Positions 12,436 through 25,100 of a DNA stretch of 64,000 nucleotides are shown piece after piece (position 1 is the stretch's first letter; each line of letters opens with the position of its first letter). The notes under the pieces were generated by a model. That model did not search any database, had not been told where the DNA came from, and saw nothing but the letters and a program-made list of their open reading frames with translations. The stretch comes from Phoronis australis (taxonomy: Eukaryota; Phoronida; Phoronidae), in contig NMRA01000207.1 of assembly GCA_002633005.1 (NCBI GenBank), forward strand, positions 173,500-237,499, in the 5' to 3' direction. The position numbers were made by a program, and so were the translations under genes.

Positions 12436-14784
12436 AGGTGAAAGCCACTCATGCCCATAGTGAAGATAACAGAACACTTCACGGGACTTCGCAATGGACA
12501 TTATTTGAGAATTGAAGCAGAGACTATAGAGTTTAAGTCTTAGATTTACGGATATGCATATGCGCCATCTTTTGGCTGGAAATGTGCTTCATTGGTGGGT
12601 GTCAGATCAAGGAGTGTATTGCAGACCCAAGACATGACCAGAGATTTTACTAGCTTGTTACATGTAACGTAGCATGTTGTCGATCGGGCGACTCTTGTAT
12701 CAAGTGCAAAAATATGCGTTTCGGCATCGTCAAAAGAACCAAATTACTATTTTTTATAGTCGGGATTATCATTGCTTCGTAACAAACAATTTGAGACCAT
12801 CGTTGTAAAGGTATTTGGTTTAAACAAATCTCAATTTTTGACAGAAATTTCGGGTTTGGTGTTGCTTTTAGCGCGCGTAGATGATATATGCTGATTTTTT
12901 GACAAGAATCCCCAACAAAACTTGCTTAGCCTAAGTCCTATTGGGTAAATCTAGCACTGGTAATCGAAAATGTTTTTTAACCTTGTTTTTTCGCGATGTT
13001 TTTCTCTGATCCCGTTTGAGTGAATCTGAATAGAACCTGCACGCGGTGTATGTCAGGTGCCAGCGAAATTTCGTCCCTGGCGGCTCTAAATGATTTGGTG
13101 GCATATGGCCCCTTCCCTCGCTTCTTGCGGCTATGAAATATTCGAGGAGCCGTTTATAAGTAGATTGTATGCGTGCGATTGTCATACATAAAAACAGTTC
13201 TGCTGGTCACGAGACAGATTTTGACAATGATAGAATTTTAGATTACGTTGCTTGTACATTCCGTCTGTAAAAGAAAGCTTCAAAATTTTAGAACACAAAC
13301 CCCAACTCGATAGTCTCATTAATTTTCCCGCCGTATGTTTTGCATGTTGTATATTTCGCTTTATAATACAGCTAAACGGACGTTGTGAAACGTCGAGCAC
13401 TTGTAATAAACATGGGATTTATAAAACCTTGATCGTCAATTTTATCCTGACTGTCATAGGTTTTAATCTCCTTGAGGATTTTTCTTAGGTTTTGCGAAGC
13501 GTTCCTTTTCACCTCGTGCTTGAAACCTAAATGAACAAATAAAGAAATTGAAAATAATCAGTTGTACGAAAGTCCGCACAGAACTCTCCTTCGTACCGGA
13601 GGTAAGAAACGGTACTGCGTTGTATCACTGGACCCCTTTAGGAAATTTCGGGTTGATCTTGAGGATCATGTCGGAAAACACTACGCATCCACAGATATGT
13701 GTACTTGTCAAATTTAACCAATTTTCTACTGCGGCGTTACAACTAACAACACAGCAGGAAAACTTCGCATGCATTGGAAGATCAAATGGAGAAATACAAC
13801 CGAGATAAACGCCAAAAAATAACATGCAAAATTTTACCGGCACGAAAAATGGCTGTACGAGTAAAATTCATGGTTCTTGACGGATATTAAAGCATTGTGG
13901 GTACATGTAAATAGCACAACATTCAAATACAGTGAAGAGACGCTGTATGGGATTTGGTGATATTGTACAATAGGTTACACTAGTTTAGAAAATGTCCAAA
14001 TTTGGCTAACTTCGAAATGTTACGAGGAAAGGTTGATCGGATTTAAATGAAACTTCCAAATACTTTGCAATGTTGCACTGGTCTTAAAAAGTTTGTTAAG
14101 GATTGTTTTTAGAACGATCCGTTAGTGGAAGAGGGGTTATCCAAAATGTCAGTTTATTTTTTACGTAAAAATCTCAAAAAGTTGCTTAAAATGAGAACGA
14201 AATGATAGATGTGAAAATTATAACAGTGTTTGTGAGATTTCTTCGTGAGCATTTTCATAAAAGGAAATATAGACATGTTGTTAATGCGTTGCTTTGCTTT
14301 GAATGTTCCTTTCTTTTTGCTTAAGAGACGTCGCAACGTGACTCAATCGATGACGGATTGGTAGGAAGTCAAAAATCAAATCCTTTAGGATTTTTATAGA
14401 ATAGTTTTCAAAAACATAAACGTTTACTGATACAATGGGTCCTTTATTACTCCTTTAGCGTCGGTTTCAAAATTCAGTTGGACTCCCGCACCTTCAAAAC
14501 AGCTAACCAGCCCCAAAAACACGAAACCCGACTTTTGAAACAGGAATCCCGGGGACCAAAACACCTTTCCCAGTACCTCAGTACATTTCAAGTGCTTTGC
14601 GTTCACACGACATGTATCAATTTTACATTTTGATGAAAAAATAATCTTTCTGCTTTAAGTAGTTGTTGTGATATGTTTTTTACCATGAGAGTTTTAGACA
14701 ACTTGTGACCGATTGACGATCTACCGTTAGTATGCTGCTAAAGTTGTGGTGCGATCTTTTGCATCGGCGCCATGAAATATTACG
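12436..14784. other. non-coding stretch upstream of the aquaglyceroporin
   Basis: Open frames reach 86 residues (13548-13808), but no domain, splice context or codon pattern supports them. No element ends were seen. Confidence 0.4.
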
Positions 14785-14960
14785 TCACCTATTGGCCAGT
14801 TTCTTTTCCCCAATTCTTTAATCACCTGCTCCTCTTCCACGAGGTTGCGTACATGTCACAACAAATTATCGGAACTTTCATTTCGTTACAAGTTTTTAGT
14901 ATTTTACTACCACCAAACCGAATTTCAGAATAAATTTTGCAGCAGTGATCCGTCAAAAAG
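14785..14960. repeat. dispersed repeat, copy 1
   Basis: This stretch aligns by eye with 55853-56020 in the same orientation. Shared blocks include TTTTCCCC, ACGAGGTTG, GTACAT, TCACAACAA, ACCGAATTTCAGAA and an AAGTATTTTA-like run. The 132-residue minus-strand open frame over this region is therefore better explained as repeat sequence than as a gene. Confidence 0.6.
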
Positions 14961-15320
14961 AGCGTAAATGCGTTCAGAAATTCCGATTCCAAATTCCGTT
15001 TTAACGATGCATGAGGAGTAGATTGAAGTACACTTTTTTGAGGACAAGAACGGTGAATTTGGTGACGGTGCAGGTCTTTTGAGTGAATAATTCTCGCGGT
15101 CCATCTCAAAATCCGCAAATTGATTTTGCCGGAAATAATGTACTCACTACAACTAAATCGACGAACCCTAAAATACGACCAGTTGTAAAGATATTTAAAG
15201 GGGATAACCAACAATGGCACTCAAAATTCGAAATAATGTTTTTCATTTTTGGGAATATTTTTGGAGAAACTATTGGATAATCTAAAATAACTAAATATTC
15301 ACCGAGTTTTAATGTATTAA

Positions 15321-15360
15321 ATACTCTCAACACGTTGTTAAAACAATGTGTTGAGAGTAT
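15321..15360. repeat. short strong hairpin
   Basis: ATACTCTCAACAC is mirrored by GTGTTGAGAGTAT, with further near-complementary bases around a central AAA loop (arms about 18 bases, one mismatch). It lies about 0.8 kb upstream of the aquaglyceroporin start codon. It may be the relic of a foldback element. Confidence 0.7.
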
Positions 15361-16189
15361 AGATTATGTTGAAATTTGCCAACAAGAAAGTTGCACGAAT
15401 TTTACCAATGAAAATCAAATAACATTGTCAATATAATATAAATTACGTTTTATTTTTTGGCAATTTTTTAACAAGCAAATGCAGAAAACAACTGGAAAGT
15501 ATTTGAAGATGCTTTAACTCAAAGCTTGAGACTGCTGACATCCGCCGTCTCAGAAAATTTGAAAAATTGTCCAGGTTTCCTGTCCGATGCCTGCGGTTCT
15601 TGTTTTAAAGGTCGTCGTTAGTTTTTTTTCGGGCTGGATAGCTGTGTTGAAGGTGCGGGGGTCTTTTTTCTATTCCGGGATATCTGTTTTACATGGGTTC
15701 CAATTTCGATAGATCACCCTGAATTTAGCTCGTCAGAAAAGCGTTCAACTGCGTACCGGTACGCGCTGATTCCCGGTTCGAAACCGCGTTGGGGCTGATT
15801 TCAGAAAATTCTTTTCTCGCCGATAATGTCTCATTATAAGTCAAGAACGATTTTGTTAGTCAGAGGGCAAGCCGAAGACAAGTTTTGATTTTTTAGTTTT
15901 ATGAAAGCAAATTCAGACGATTTGTGAGGTTTTTACCGTTTGCATGATCGACGTGCTTGCAGCTTCTGCTAAAACAAGTGACTTAGCTCCTGTTTTCAAG
16001 ATATTAGTGACCTCTGGCGAGAGGTCAGATTAGCGTATTCGTGAGATCGGGTTATCGACAGCTCTGTCGGTATTTACTCTCATTGGGCATGGTCGTTAAC
16101 AAAAATCGTCTGGTCTCGTCTTGAATTTCAAACACAGCTGAGCACTTGTACAAGAACCACTGCCTGATTCTCAGAGAACCGGGGTCAAA

Positions 16190-19100
16190 ATGGGTTACAA
16201 GACAGCAGTGGAAAGACTTTCTGCAAAATTGAAGATTAAGAATTCCCTCGTACGAGAGATGTTGGCGGAGCTTTTAGGAACCTTTATTCTAATAGTAAGT
16301 AGGCCATGCTGTTTATCATAATTATGTTACGCGAAGGTGACAATTTATTACCCCCATACAAACTTATCTAGATGACATTCTGCATCCTACTGAGTTTTGA
16401 CACAGTTTCCGACGTCCATGTGGAGAACATGCGAGCCCGTAAGATGCTTCTGGTTAGGCCGACTGTTGGAACGAACGTTCATGTTGACATCGTAGTCATA
16501 ACAATGCAAGGTTAACAAAATGTTTCCACTAACTAAAAATTAGGCAGATGATGTACGTAGGCTATAGTCTAGTGGCACGTTACATGGTCATTAATACACT
16601 TTCTCAAATGAGATGCTTTTAATTACGCCATAGCTTAATTTGCCTTAGTATTTCCTCATAGGTTCAAACGTCTCCTAAAAATCCCCACGGTTTTTAATTC
16701 TGTAGCCTATTTTTCACATTACATGTGTCCTAAATACAATGGGCGGCGCACCATAGGGGGCTGGGAGCTATAGCCCCCACTTTTCAGTGTTGTTCGCCCG
16801 TGTCTATGCATTCTCAGTTAACATTAATTCGTTTTAGAAGGGAATTAATTAAGAATATTGATAAATATCTCGAGTGTTGTAGACTTTCCAAAAATATGAA
16901 ACAGTTGGTTATCACCGCACCTTTACTAGCAATACAAACACTTACATACCCCTCCACAAGGGAGATAACGCCAAGTTAAGAGTTAAGCCTTATCGACAAG
17001 TGTGTGTATTAATCCAAAACTATACAAAATTTACTGTACTAGTATTTATTTTCTTAAAATAGAAAACCTGTACGTTTTGATTTCTAACTTCAGAACAGTT
17101 TGTCTAAAGCGTACGTCGGACCTTATCGACAAGTCTGCGTATTTAGTCAAATGTCAACAAAACTGGATCATTTTAACATAAAATCCTAATAGGGTCGTTG
17201 AGAACTGTGCATAACACATAGTATTTCAACGTCTCACGTGACTCCGATAAGCCATTTTTGAGATGTGATGTTCTTGTGTTTTCCTAGGATCCCATATAAC
17301 CCTAAGTGTTGCCGACAGAGCGATATGAATTCATACCGTGGCGCGATTAGATATCGACTAAGCTGTAAGAGCAAATGTATCCTCAGATAAGATGATTGTA
17401 AACAGTAGCTCTGTATATCTGGATGAGCTGCACTTTACGTTAGCTTGTCATTAGTTCCTGACAATGTAATGTGTACTCCCAAGTAACTGTTTGTCATGGA
17501 CTCGGTGATACTATTTTTTGGATTGAAGCCAATGTTACTGTAGTTAAGTTCAATATGCAAATACCAATAAAACTCACACGTACGTTCATGTGTGTGTACC
17601 ATAGGCGGTGCACCATAGGCTGTGCACCATAAGGGGCTGGGGGTAGGGATATAGCCCCCAACTTATTCCCGTGCTGCGCCGCCCATGTGTACGTGAGCTG
17701 ATACGTCATAGACATCACACTCACGTGGCCTAGTCAGATAAGTAGGCCTACGTATGCATATATTTAAGCAAGCATACTTACAAAGCCTACACACGTGTAT
17801 GCTTTGCTACGTATGAAGATCCATGTCTATCAAGACTTACATATCTACGCTGTCATCCTTACATAGCCTACATATTTACTAACGCACGTGCGAAGAGTAT
17901 AATTTGGTAACGGTCCTTCCTTCAAGTATGGAGGTTTTACTTGGCCTGCTTGAGCGCAACAAACTCCAGATAGTAAGCAGTACAATGCGTGAAGTTTTCC
18001 ACACTGTATGTGTACGTATTGTATGTATAAAATCTGTCATACAGGTACACGCACGCGTACGTGCGTACATTCATAGAAATATTGCACAGAACTACGAAAT
18101 TTATGTAAAATGTAGATCAATTTGGTTTGAGTGGAACTGATGTTTTTATTTTTTGTGGACGATATGAGGCATCAAACGTGCCACCACGTTCCCACAATAT
18201 GCGCGTACTAACACCGCTCATTACACGTTTGTACGACTCCTCTTACGCATTCTCTGAGTAAAGAATTATGGGAAATATGCAACCTCTTTCCATCTTTCGT
18301 CGCCGTGCATGATTCCCATAGTTCTTCATTGTAGACCTGCGTGAGAAAGCCGTAGACATATCAGTTGTTGCTTACTGCTTGCATTGCAAGTGATAGATTG
18401 GAGATACATGTTGGTATTCCGCAACTTTGGGCTCCAAAGTTGTGAAGTAGTTGTCTGCACCACTTACAAGAACAAATAACTTCGAAGCAAATACCCCATC
18501 AGAGCATTTGATAAAAGTTACGCATCTGCTGGAAATCTTTGAAAACATTTGTGGAAATATATTCGGGAAAATCAACTTCAACTTATTCTTTGAATCAAAA
18601 TTCAAGGTTGTAATAGTTTACATTTGATGTCCGCATGCAAAATGCGTTGTAAAACGACAAAAATTAACAAAAAATTAAAAACGGTAAAAGAGTTTTTTTT
18701 TCTAAAGTTACTAAAATGACATCGCCTATTTTACTGCGCAAGTATCCACCCCGCGTTGAAGGATAACTATGCTCGTAGTGTTTTTGAATGTTGAGTAAAA
18801 ACAATTACTGCACCTACTATCAGGGTCTACATCACGTGTTTTTATGTTTCTGGGAAAACTCGCCCTCTTCCACCTCTTTATGTATTAGATATCGCACTTA
18901 GAAAAGGGCAATTTGAATTCATTCCGATGCTCCTTTCTCCTTGTTTGTTTTCGTCGCCGCCTTTGGAAATGGGCCACAAAGGAAATCTAGGCTTTGACTA
19001 TATTGTTGGACTAAAAAAGTATTAATGCGGTTATTTCATTATTTATAGTCGTAGCTCCAAATTTTGCTCCCTGAAAGGAGATTTACAACAAGAATGTCCT

Positions 19101-22100
19101 GCTATTTTACGATCTCGTCCAAGGCAAGTAGCGTTGCAAAAACCACAATCTACGCGCAGTGATAATATGTCATTAATCATCGTGATTCCATAAACTGTCA
19201 AACACACGCATAAATAAATAAATGCTCCCAGTCTCTTTTTGCAAAAGGCGTAGCCTGTAGCGTACAGTCAAGGTAAACATTTGGTTCTTACAGACCTTTT
19301 GTTTGTTCATACACAGAATCAGATATTGCACGCCCAAGTCACGTGGTACGTAGCTGAGGTAACACTTCGCGCGTGCTAACACTTCGCGCGTGCTACTGCG
19401 TAGATGAACCTTTGAAAGTTAGGCAGCCTATTAAATGTAAAAGCTAGTGATTAGGTGAGATCTGGAAAGACTTCTGTCACGTTCGAGATACAACATAGTT
19501 GGCTCAGGTTGCAAAATTTCGTAATTAAAATTCATACAGTTAGGTTGAATATTGAACGATTTGTTACCCAGGCTCGCGCGACGTCATGGTACAGACTGGT
19601 TTTAGCAAGACTACGTCTCTCCCGCAGCGTGTAAAGACTAATAGTAAAACCGACGGGCGGCGTGCTGGACACAGAAGACACGAGACAAATCGCTGATTGC
19701 GCGCTCTGTGACCAAATTGAGAAGAGGAGTACTATATTTACCGGGAACTTCCGATTATAGGCCCATGGACAGATGCAGATTTTGTTAAACAAACATTACT
19801 TGTTATTTTTTTAAATAAACATGCCGTGTTCTTTATTCTTCCATACTTATTTCGCACTCAGCGAACGCAGTGCTCTAAAATTTCACTTCATACTGTGCGA
19901 ACAGAACAATCCGTCAGACTTTCAAAACACCCAAACAGTTACAGAAAGTACGGTCATGGGCGTACTTTTAGAAAATTGTCCGAAAATACGCCCTTGGGCA
20001 TTACGTCTCTTGGTGTTTTGCTTCGTAACTGCACGCCTGAAGACAGGAGATAGTGAAGAAACTACGAGCGATTGTATAATAAGATGTCCAACAAACGGTA
20101 AAGTCGTGCCTTCAACCAAGAGCTGCTCCGAAGTTACCATTCATAAGACAGGGGCGGATCCAGGATTTTGAGTTGGGGGGGACAGGGCAGAGTATTAGCC
20201 AGGATTTTAGCTTTCAGACTTTCACACCCTCGAACTGCCAAATGGAATCTGGGGAAATTTCAGGGGGTGGCATGGCCCCCTTGGCCCCCCTCTAAATACG
20301 CCACTGTAAGAGTAAACATTTTGAGGAAAATTTCGCAAACACCCAAAATCTGCGAGTGCTAATACAGCTCTTAAAAATTATACAAATAATAACGACTTCT
20401 AAAAACCAACAATATAAGTGTAAAGTAGATTTGAACCGAATGTGACAGTTAAATGTTGTATGTTAACATTTTTAGTATTTCTAATCTCGATTTTGATTAA
20501 ACATTAAAAAAATGTTTGACGGTGCTAATCAAGGGACAAGACGCACACGAACATAGAGATATAGTGTTGCCCTAAATATGGATATTTTAAAAAAAAAATC
20601 AAAATGATTGTTCTCGTGCTACTTGCTAAAAGCTGAACTTGCATGAAGTCTGTAGAGCAAAATTTGCCGATGTACAAAAAGAGCAAAAGACATCCGATGT
20701 ACGTTGTTGTACGGCCAGTCTTATCTGAAACCTCTGTACCTCTGTTGCTTACTGGAACTCTTACGAAAACGTCGCTACTGTGCGAACGCCTGACCTTAGC
20801 AAACGCGGCATCAGCTAAGGTAAAAACCGTGCGTACGATGTTTGGTAAAACGAACCCAGACCAGGATGGTAGGCCTACATGGTTGTTCAGTTTTTTTAAA
20901 ATACACACATTTTGTGACTTGCATTTTATTGTTGTAGGTATTTGGCGACGGTTCTGTGGCACAGAAGGTTTTATTTCCTGGAAATCTTGGTACCAATTTG
21001 TCCATCCACATAGCTTACGGACTAGCGGTCACGTTTGGCGTCTATGTATCCGGCGGAGTGTCAGGTTGTTTCTTTGATCTCTGAGCATAAATCTCCTTTT
21101 TAAAGCTGATATATCAAGTTCTTGAGATACACGAAAGCGCATTATTTTCACTGTGTTAGCTTCAACGACTTGTACAACAATTCAAAAATAGCAACGGCCA
21201 CAAGCTTTATATTTTGGTCGTTACTCTTCGCAAAAACAACTTCCCAAAATGTTGATGTGTATTCAATATCACAATTCTATTTTACTTTGCTCTTTGGATT
21301 TCATATTCGTGGAAGAAAACTAATATCAGCTACAAAAACATTTAGTTTCTGTGCTGTAAAACACACAGGTGACTTGACTCAAGGGGTAGGCTATTTTGAC
21401 GTTAAGACAAGCTAATTAACTAATATTATTCTTTCCCAGGCGGGCATATAAATCCCTCGGTCTCTGTTGCCATGGCAGTGATCGGACGTTTCAAGTGGAC
21501 CAAATTACTGTGTTACACCATCGCGCAGTATGTCGGCTGCTTTCTTGGTGCGGCTGCTGTTTATGGAATTTATTACGGTAAACACACTTGTTGTCGCACT
21601 CGGTGTTGAATTGTGTTGATCGTAAGAATACGTTGATTTAAAAGGCACTTGAATGTAGAATTACACCATGAATTCCATATTTTTTATTTAACTTCAGCAC
21701 GATTTTAAAATTAAGGAATGGGTTTTAAAATTTGTATTTAAAACGCTGTCTCCAGATAACTTTAGTTTATTCTAATGGGAAGCCAGTGACCACAAAGAAC
21801 GGCATTAACAGTATTTCAACACAACCGATAATATTTGCAGTGCACAGAAATCGCTTGGCAATTATCCTGCTATGCTGCGTTCAAGTACACAGGCGAAGAA
21901 TTTGATGCGGTTCCTTTTGAACCCGGGATGCCGATAGTTTTAGTCGGCTACTCGTACTACCGAGTGCCTTTGTTTTAAATATATTCCAATTTACCACGTT
22001 AGTGCCGAATTAAAGGCCTTATCTCAAGGACCTATTCTGGTTGAAACACTTGAAAATATAAACCAAATTAAATAATGTGTCACATTCTATAATTTTCCTG

Positions 22101-25100
22101 TTTTCTGTTATCAAACTTGACAAGCTAATTGTTATCTATTTCCGTGAACTGGGTTCTTTGTAAATGAGTTAGGAACGATTCCGGAATGACGGCCAAGTTG
22201 TCCTTGAAAACGTATTCACCTTGTTATTTTGTTAGATTGTTTGCGATTCACATTTTGTGTTCTTTTTCTTCATTTAAATTTGGTTTTCTTTTGTCCATAT
22301 GCTTGCACATGACACCTAGCATTCAATATAATTGTAAACTGAAATCATGCCGGGTTAATACGTCGCACTTGCCGCAGCCAGTAGTGAAGTCTCCCCGGCG
22401 ACTCATTACGACAGTACAGCAAAACGCAATTAAAGTACTAATCACTCTGGTAATAAATTTAATGAAAAATCTTGCAAGCGCATTTTCTTGTTGCCCTACT
22501 TATCCATTTCGTTAGGATGACCCGCAGGTAACGATGGCAATCACGTCCAACAACTAACCGTGAAGTGTTTTTTTCTGGACCCGAAACCTAAAACCAGCCT
22601 GTGGCACTCGTAGTAATTCGTTCTGCTCCGGGCTGCCACCAAAATGTCCTCGTTTTCGAGTGCCTCATTTTGGCTACGACGCGTCGCACCTACTTTGTAA
22701 GGAGCCCTATGCTGTAGCTTGGTTAGCATAATGGCCAATCCGGCACTGCACAACAGCCATGACTACGTCAGTTGTGACTACGTTGTCATGACTACGTCTA
22801 CATCAGCCACGACTTCGTCAGCTGTGACTACGTAGACATGATTACAACAGCCTGACTTCGTCAGCTGTGACTACGTAGACATGATTACAACAGCCTGACT
22901 TCGTCAGCTGTGACTACGTAGACATGACTACAGCAGCCTGACTTCGTCAGCTGTGACTACGTAGACATGATTACAACAGCCTGACTTCGTCACTGAGCTG
23001 TGACTACGTAGACATGACTACAACAGCCTGACTTCGTCAGCTGTGACTACGTAGACATGACTACAACAGCCTGACTTCGTCAGCTGTGACTACGTAGACA
23101 TGATTACAACAGCCTGACTTTGTCAGCCACGACTACGTCATACACGACTAAATCAACCATCGAAAGAACTTGGTTAAGCATACATTCGTGCTCGTAAATT
23201 GACCGCCGCAAAAACTGTTTAAATTTTGCCCGTCAGGAGGACTGTCATCTTACAACAAATGTAATCTATAATAGGATCTGGCGCAATCCCAAAATATCGC
23301 CTTGATCGAATGTTCAGATTCGCTTTGCAAATGTTCGAGGCGGATGTGGGTTGTCTTCCATACATGTAGGTGGGCTAGTACGGAACTATATGGGTTTTTG
23401 TCCTCTCAGGAAATAATTTTGAGTTCAAGTGTCGTATTCGGTTGATATTTTCTTTTCTTGGGTATCGTCCAGGTTGGGTGTGTTGGCTTGATACTTCCCT
23501 TCGCGTTTAGTGAACGAGAGAAGTGGCGACAGGGAAGGAATGACGTAAGTAGTATTGATTGCGGTGTGGCATTCTGCTCGACAGGTGTCGTTTTGGGTGA
23601 ACAAATTTCCTTCCCTGCGCCCCAACTAAAAGAGAACACGTTCCTTTAGACCAAAGGAATTCACCGCATCATGGTGTGCAGTTTTGGTTTCAGATGCCAT
23701 AGCGAATTTCGACGGGGGCGTGCGAGCAACTACGGGTCCAAACGCCACAGCAGGGATATTTGCCACATACCCTCAGGACTTTGTGTCAACCACCACTTGT
23801 TTCTTTGACCAGGTAACTGTTTCACATCACGGAGCCGTGTTTGCTGAAAACTTGCTATAGCAACACTTTACGTTTATTTTAGTGTTAGAACTTGAGCTTC
23901 ACCCACCAGGTGTCGTTATGCGTTCTTCTGTAATCATTTTAAATCTAATTCGAAATTTGTAGTCTGAATGGCCGGTCTTATACCTTAAAATGAAATGTAA
24001 AACTATGAAAGCAGGTTCTTTGAAGATGCGCTTTCCAAGAGGGTTTTGAAAAGAAAATAAGTTTCATCAAATAAAAATATCACTAATAGTTTTCCATAAA
24101 TAACAGCCAGGTACATTTTCGCCTTTGCGTTTTACATCATAATTAAATTCAACTTAAAAATAGTACATATTGAATTCTGTTTAATATCACGTTGAAAGAG
24201 CTCATGTGGCCCATAGGTATATTTGATGAATATGCAAATCTTAAACCGGCGTGGAAATACGGATCACATATATTTTTACGTCTGGTCTGCACGCCATCTA
24301 TTGGCCACATCACGTTACCTCATGAACATAAGTCCTGTTCTAGTCCCGGTCCGGGGTCAGAAATCTTTTCGCACTTATGTTCATTAGGTCACGTGATGCG
24401 GCCAATAGGTGGCGTGCAGTCCAGACTTAAAAATGTTTGTGATATATATCTGATGAAATTGATTTGCGTTTTTTCACGAAATTGAAAAAAAAAGTTTCTT
24501 CGACGGATCAGAATAGATATTGCAGAACCTACCTTTTAGAAATATGACGTTTCGTGACAAGGGCAAAACATATTGTCCGCGAGGTTCTTGGCAAAACATG
24601 ATACTTGAAATTTAAAAATCTTCCAAATGCCTTCGAGGAGATCTTTGATTTGCTTCAAAAATTGTATTCTTCAAAAGGTGTTTGGAACTGCTCTTCTTGT
24701 CGGCTGTATCTTGGCGATCACAGATAAACGAAATATGGAGACGCCAAAAGCCGCCGTACCTTTTGCCGTCGGGGGTCTAGTGGCAACATTGGGAATGTCG
24801 TTTGGCTCCAACTGTGGCTACGCTATCAACCCGGCTAGAGATTTAGGTCCGCGATTGTTCACCTTAGTCGCTGGATGGGGAACCGAGCCGTTCAGGTAGG
24901 CAATATAAATGCTCAAATCTGTCAAGACTCATTGCCTGGGCTCTAATCTTCGATCTCGAACTCCAAATTGTACTTGACATTTTCAGTCCCACTTAGTGCA
25001 AACTCAAGATACGTGTTTATTATTCTGTGCCCAAGTACTTTATGGTCTACATGGATGAATGTTTATTCCTAGTCCGCACTTAATGACTACGTCACTAAAG

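Noticed and set aside
14822-15220. 132-codon minus-strand open frame
   Set aside because: It covers a dispersed repeat also found at 55853, where the frame is not kept.
20525-21077. Two open frames of 144-145 codons on opposite strands
   Set aside because: They overlap aquaglyceroporin exon 2 in other frames and run into intron sequence. No domain, and the exon explains the conserved part.
22758-23150. Regular array suggestive of CRISPR
   Set aside because: Whole units repeat with no variable spacers, and the genome is eukaryotic; it is a minisatellite.
23406-23649. Three overlapping open frames in intron 3
   Set aside because: All are short, on both strands, with no motif; chance openness.
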